Shown one piece after another: positions 61,598 to 64,000 of a DNA stretch of 64,000 nt. The first letter of the stretch is position 1. Each line of letters starts with the position of its first letter. The stretch is from Actinomadura sp. J1-007 (GTDB lineage Bacteria > Actinomycetota > Actinomycetes > Streptosporangiales > Streptosporangiaceae): NCBI RefSeq assembly GCF_009793335.1, contig NZ_WING01000001.1:4216001-4280000 (forward strand), read 5' to 3'. Position numbers and translations under genes: made by a program. The notes under the pieces were generated by a model. That model was not told where the DNA came from and searched no databases. It worked only from the letters and a program-made list of their open reading frames with translations.

Positions 61598-62452
61598 ATG
61601 ACGGCACAGATCCTGGACGGCAAGGCCACCGCCGCGGAGATCCGCGCGGACCTCACGACCCGCGTGGCGGCGCTCCGCGACCGGGGCGTCTCGGTGGGCC
61701 TCGGCACGGTGCTGGTCGGCGACGACCCCGGCAGCCACTCCTACGTCAACATGAAGCACCGCGACTGCGCCGAGGTCGGCATCGAGAGCATCCGCCGCGA
61801 CCTGCCCGCCGACGCGTCCCAGGACGACGTCGAACGCGCCGTCGCCGAGCTCAACGCCGACCCGGCCTGCACCGGCTACATCGTCCAGCTCCCGCTGCCG
61901 AAGGGCCTGGACGAGCAGCGCGTGCTGGAGCGGATCGACCCGCTCAAGGACGCCGACGGCCTGCACCCGATCAGCCTCGGCCGCCTCGTCCTCATGCAGC
62001 CCGGCCCGCTGCCCTGCACCCCGAAGGGCATCGTCGAGCTGCTCCGCCGCTTCGACGTGCCGCTGCGGGGCGCCGAGGTCGCGGTCGTCGGCCGCGGCAT
62101 CACCGTCGGGCGCTCGCTCGGCCTGCTGCTGACCCGCCGCACCGAGAACGCGACGGTCACCCTCTGCCACACCGCCACCCGCGACCTGGCCGCGCACACC
62201 CGCCGGGCCGACATCGTCGTGGCCGCCGCGGGCGTCCCCGGCCTGATCACCGCCGACATGGTCAAGCCCGGCGCCGCCGTCCTCGACGTCGGCGTCTCCC
62301 GCGTGGACGGCAGGCTCGCGGGCGACGTCGACGCGGGCGTCCGCGAGGTCGCCGGCTGGGTCGCGCCCAACCCCGGCGGCGTCGGCCCCATGACCCGCGC
62401 CATGCTCCTGGCCAACGTCGTCGAGGCCGCCGAAGCCGCCGCCCGCGCCTGA
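61598..62452 (+). CDS. folD: Bifunctional methylene-THF dehydrogenase/cyclohydrolase
   Basis: 284 aa from ATG at 61598 (GCGGAGGTACGAC). FolD motifs: VLVGDDPGSHSYVNMKHRDC, GYIVQLPLPKGLDEQ, the NADP-binding VVGRGITVGRSLGLLL and a late WVAPNPGGVGPMTRAMLLAN. It supplies 10-formyl-THF, used by PurN and PurH just upstream. It is controlled by the ZTP riboswitch, closing a feedback loop in purine synthesis. Confidence 0.98.
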   Translation: MTAQILDGKATAAEIRADLTTRVAALRDRGVSVGLGTVLVGDDPGSHSYVNMKHRDCAEVGIESIRRDLPADASQDDVERAVAELNADPACTGYIVQLPLPKGLDEQRVLERIDPLKDADGLHPISLGRLVLMQPGPLPCTPKGIVELLRRFDVPLRGAEVAVVGRGITVGRSLGLLLTRRTENATVTLCHTATRDLAAHTRRADIVVAAAGVPGLITADMVKPGAAVLDVGVSRVDGRLAGDVDAGVREVAGWVAPNPGGVGPMTRAMLLANVVEAAEAAARA

Positions 62453-62465
62453 CCCGCCCGCCCCG

Positions 62466-62538
62466 CACGTCCGTGCGTGTCCTGCGCGGGCCGCGCGCGT
62501 CCTGCGCGTTTCCTGCGCACGTCCGTGCGTGTCGTGCG
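62466..62538. repeat. Direct repeat after folD
   Basis: The 21-base unit CACGTCCGTGCGTGTC(C/G)TGCG occurs at 62466-62486 and 62518-62538, with shorter TCCTGCGC fragments between. The rest of the 62453-62739 gap shows no gene. Confidence 0.7.
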
Positions 62539-62739
62539 TGGGCGGTGCGTGTGTGTTCTGCGCTCGGGCTTGCGGGTCGGTCTTCGTGTCCGGGGGCGCC
62601 GCCTTTCGCCTGCCGTTCGCCGCGGGGCGGAGGGACGGGGGAGAGGGAGCGCGGTTCGGGCGGGCATGCGGACGGGGCCGCGCCTCCTCCTGCGCGGCCC
62701 CGTCCATCGGGTCGAGCGATCGCCCTCGCGTTGCGCTGC

Positions 62740-63501
62740 CTAAGAGGGCGACCGCAAGTTCACCTCAGCTCGCCCGGCGGCCCGCCGTTCCGGCGGCCGG
62801 ACGGCCCGGGCCGGTGACGTGGCCGGGGGCGTGACCCGGTGGTCCCGGGCGGCGGGCCTCAGGGCGCCCGACGCCCGTTCCCCGGCCGTCCATCGGGGGC
62901 GGCCCTGCTGGGGCACGTGCACCGGGGGCAGCGGCCGGACGAGGCCCATCGCGATGACCTCGTTGGCGAGCCGCGTACGGCGGTTGGCCCCTTCGGGGAT
63001 CCGGAACTTCTGGTAGAGCCGCAGCAGGTGCTGCTTGACCGCGGCCTCGGTGACGACGAGATCGGCGGCGATCTCCCTGGCGGTGGCGGGGGCGACGAAC
63101 GCCTCGTCCGACAGGGCCGGCCTGCACAGCGAGGTGAGCACGTCCACCTCGCGGCGGGTGAGCTCGGGGGCGACGGCCCGCCGCAGCTCGACGTCAGGAT
63201 CGACCTCCTCCCGGGGGATGCCCCCCATGCGGCAGCGCGCCGTGCCGAAACTCACGACGTCACCGTCCTCCAGCACACGGCGGGCGATCGGCCGGCCGTT
63301 GACTCGGGTCCCGTTGCGGGACAGGCCCATGTCGACGACGTAGACGTACGGCCCGCGCCGCACGATCTCGGCGTGCAACCGGGATACGCTCGGGTCGTCG
63401 AGGCGGATGTCGACTCCTCTCCCTCTCCCGACCGTCGTAACGTCGGGGCGCAGCGGCATCACCAGCCCGCTGTCCTCGATCCGCATGAACGGCCCCTCCA
63501 C
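62740..63501 (-). CDS. FHA-domain protein with C-terminal HTH
   Basis: 253 aa (ATG at 63486 is an alternative start). FHA domain at residues 20-90: TVGRGRGVDIRLDDPSVSRLHAEI, then MGLSRNGTRVNGRPI. It binds phosphothreonine peptides. After it comes a winged-helix-like part (LTRREVDVLTSLC, ATAREIAADLVVTEAAVKQHLLRLYQK) like LuxR-type HTHs, so it may be a DNA-binding regulator controlled by Ser/Thr phosphorylation. The last 50 residues are basic and Pro/Arg-rich. Confidence 0.85.
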   Translation of the reverse strand: MEGPFMRIEDSGLVMPLRPDVTTVGRGRGVDIRLDDPSVSRLHAEIVRRGPYVYVVDMGLSRNGTRVNGRPIARRVLEDGDVVSFGTARCRMGGIPREEVDPDVELRRAVAPELTRREVDVLTSLCRPALSDEAFVAPATAREIAADLVVTEAAVKQHLLRLYQKFRIPEGANRRTRLANEVIAMGLVRPLPPVHVPQQGRPRWTAGERASGALRPAARDHRVTPPATSPARAVRPPERRAAGRAEVNLRSPS

Positions 63502-63570
63502 GGCAGTCCTCCCAGCTAGTTAGCGACCCCTGTCTGCCGGGTTACCCGGCCGCGTCGGCGTCACACCCTC

Positions 63571-63584
63571 CTACCGGCCGGTAG
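63571..63584. promoter_or_regulatory. 14-bp perfect palindrome CTACCGGCCGGTAG
   Basis: It lies between the divergent FHA-HTH gene and the DUF3017 gene, in a 279-base gap, and could be a binding site for the FHA-HTH regulator. The rest of the gap shows no gene. Confidence 0.5.
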
Positions 63585-63780
63585 CCCCGATGGCACAAGG
63601 GATTCAGCGCCCATACGAGACCCATTGGCACCATCCGGGCACGGTCTCTCGCGGCCCCGGGTCCGGCGCCGGGGGGAATGTCCCGCCATGTCGGTGCGGC
63701 CCGCGAGGCTGTCGTGGCGGGGCGCCGATGGCATTACCGTTGGAGTCCGGAGAACGTCTCGCTGAGCGGAGTGCGCGAGC

Positions 63781-64000
63781 ATGAGCACCGAGGTGCACCG
63801 GCGGCGCCGCAGGGCGCCGCGCGGGCGGGGCGCGGCCCCGCACTGGCTGGGCCGGCTGCCCTACCTGATCGTGCTCGGCGGCGTCGCGGCGGGCCTCACC
63901 CTGTGCGCGTTCGACTACTTCCGCAAGGGCTCGGGCCTGATGGCCGCCGCGCTGCTGTTCGGCGCGCTCGCCCGGCTGCTGCTGCCGGAGTCGCAGCTCG
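63781..64000 (+). CDS. DUF3017 membrane protein (partial)
   Basis: The first 73 codons from ATG at 63781 are in the window; the gene runs off the end. A basic start (VHRRRRRAPRGRG) is followed by hydrophobic helices (LPYLIVLGGVAAGLTLCAF and LMAAALLFGALARLLLP). This matches DUF3017 proteins, which follow folD and precede mdh in many actinomycetes. Function unknown. Confidence 0.8.
   Translation, partial: MSTEVHRRRRRAPRGRGAAPHWLGRLPYLIVLGGVAAGLTLCAFDYFRKGSGLMAAALLFGALARLLLPESQL

Noticed and set aside
1..64000. Phage, integrative element, IS, CRISPR or a biosynthetic gene cluster
   Set aside because: No integrase, transposase, att-like repeats, spacer arrays, PKS or NRPS genes were found. Gene content and the sucCD-pur-folD order fit ordinary chromosome.

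Overview
The window is very GC-rich DNA with GTG/TTG starts, four-base gene overlaps and families typical of filamentous actinomycetes: XRE-DUF397 pairs, PspC-type kinases, F420-dependent LLM oxidoreductases, emfourin/M4 pairs and a DUF6350-purN-purH-folD-DUF3017 block. I infer a chromosomal segment of a Streptosporangiales/Thermomonosporaceae-type organism (Actinomadura-like). No rRNA, tRNA, CRISPR, IS element or prophage was seen. 

Layout. 0-3.8 kb: lipoprotein, anti-sigma-type ATPase, XRE regulator with two tandem DUF397 genes (the second frameshifted), and an OxyR-type LysR regulator. 3.8-17.6 kb: a cell-surface glycopolymer locus. It has two very large paralogous fusions of a GT2 glycosyltransferase with a CDP-glycerol glycerophosphotransferase, three methyltransferases and two polytopic glycosyltransferases (one AftA-like). 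17.5-22.3 kb: a minus-strand coxS-L-M-G operon of the form II (AYRGAGR) molybdenum hydroxylase type. 22.5-31.2 kb: CHAP hydrolase with a coupled 52-aa gene, PhoD phosphatase, cysteine dioxygenase, lipoprotein, seven-bladed Vgb-like secreted protein, TetR and a DAACS symporter. 31.2-34.8 kb: PspC membrane proteins divergent from a PspC-histidine kinase/LuxR response-regulator pair. 34.9-43 kb: flavin and F420 oxidoreductases, nucleoside hydrolase, TetR/DUF3237 pair, PIG-L deacetylase and dhaKLM. 43-45 kb: emfourin inhibitor and M4 peptidase. 45.3-52.2 kb: pcrA, a stretch of gene remnants, GNAT, TSUP exporter and a GH15-like lipoprotein. 52.5-64 kb: conserved core (sucCD, LysE, DUF6350, purN, purH, folD, FHA regulator, DUF3017). 

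Regulation is the most interesting layer. Two short unannotated ORFs end in Cys-rich peptides of one recognisable type (RVASALC.. and RLASVLCRA). One precedes the cysteine dioxygenase, and its Cys codons can base-pair with that gene's Shine-Dalgarno. The other precedes the DAACS symporter, which I therefore suspect imports cystine. Together they suggest a cysteine-responsive attenuation regulon. A ZTP (pfl) riboswitch lies before folD, just downstream of purH, whose substrate is ZMP. 

Several genes (a DUF397 copy, both giant glycosyltransferases, phoD, a gamma-carbonic-anhydrase-like gene and lysE) are each broken by what looks like one missing base, usually in a G/C run. This pattern suggests sequencing indels more than real decay and should be checked before calling them pseudogenes. 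The gamma-carbonic-anhydrase gene also seems to lack an internal segment, and next to it lie a HAD fragment and a NUDIX fragment, so real decay is likely there.
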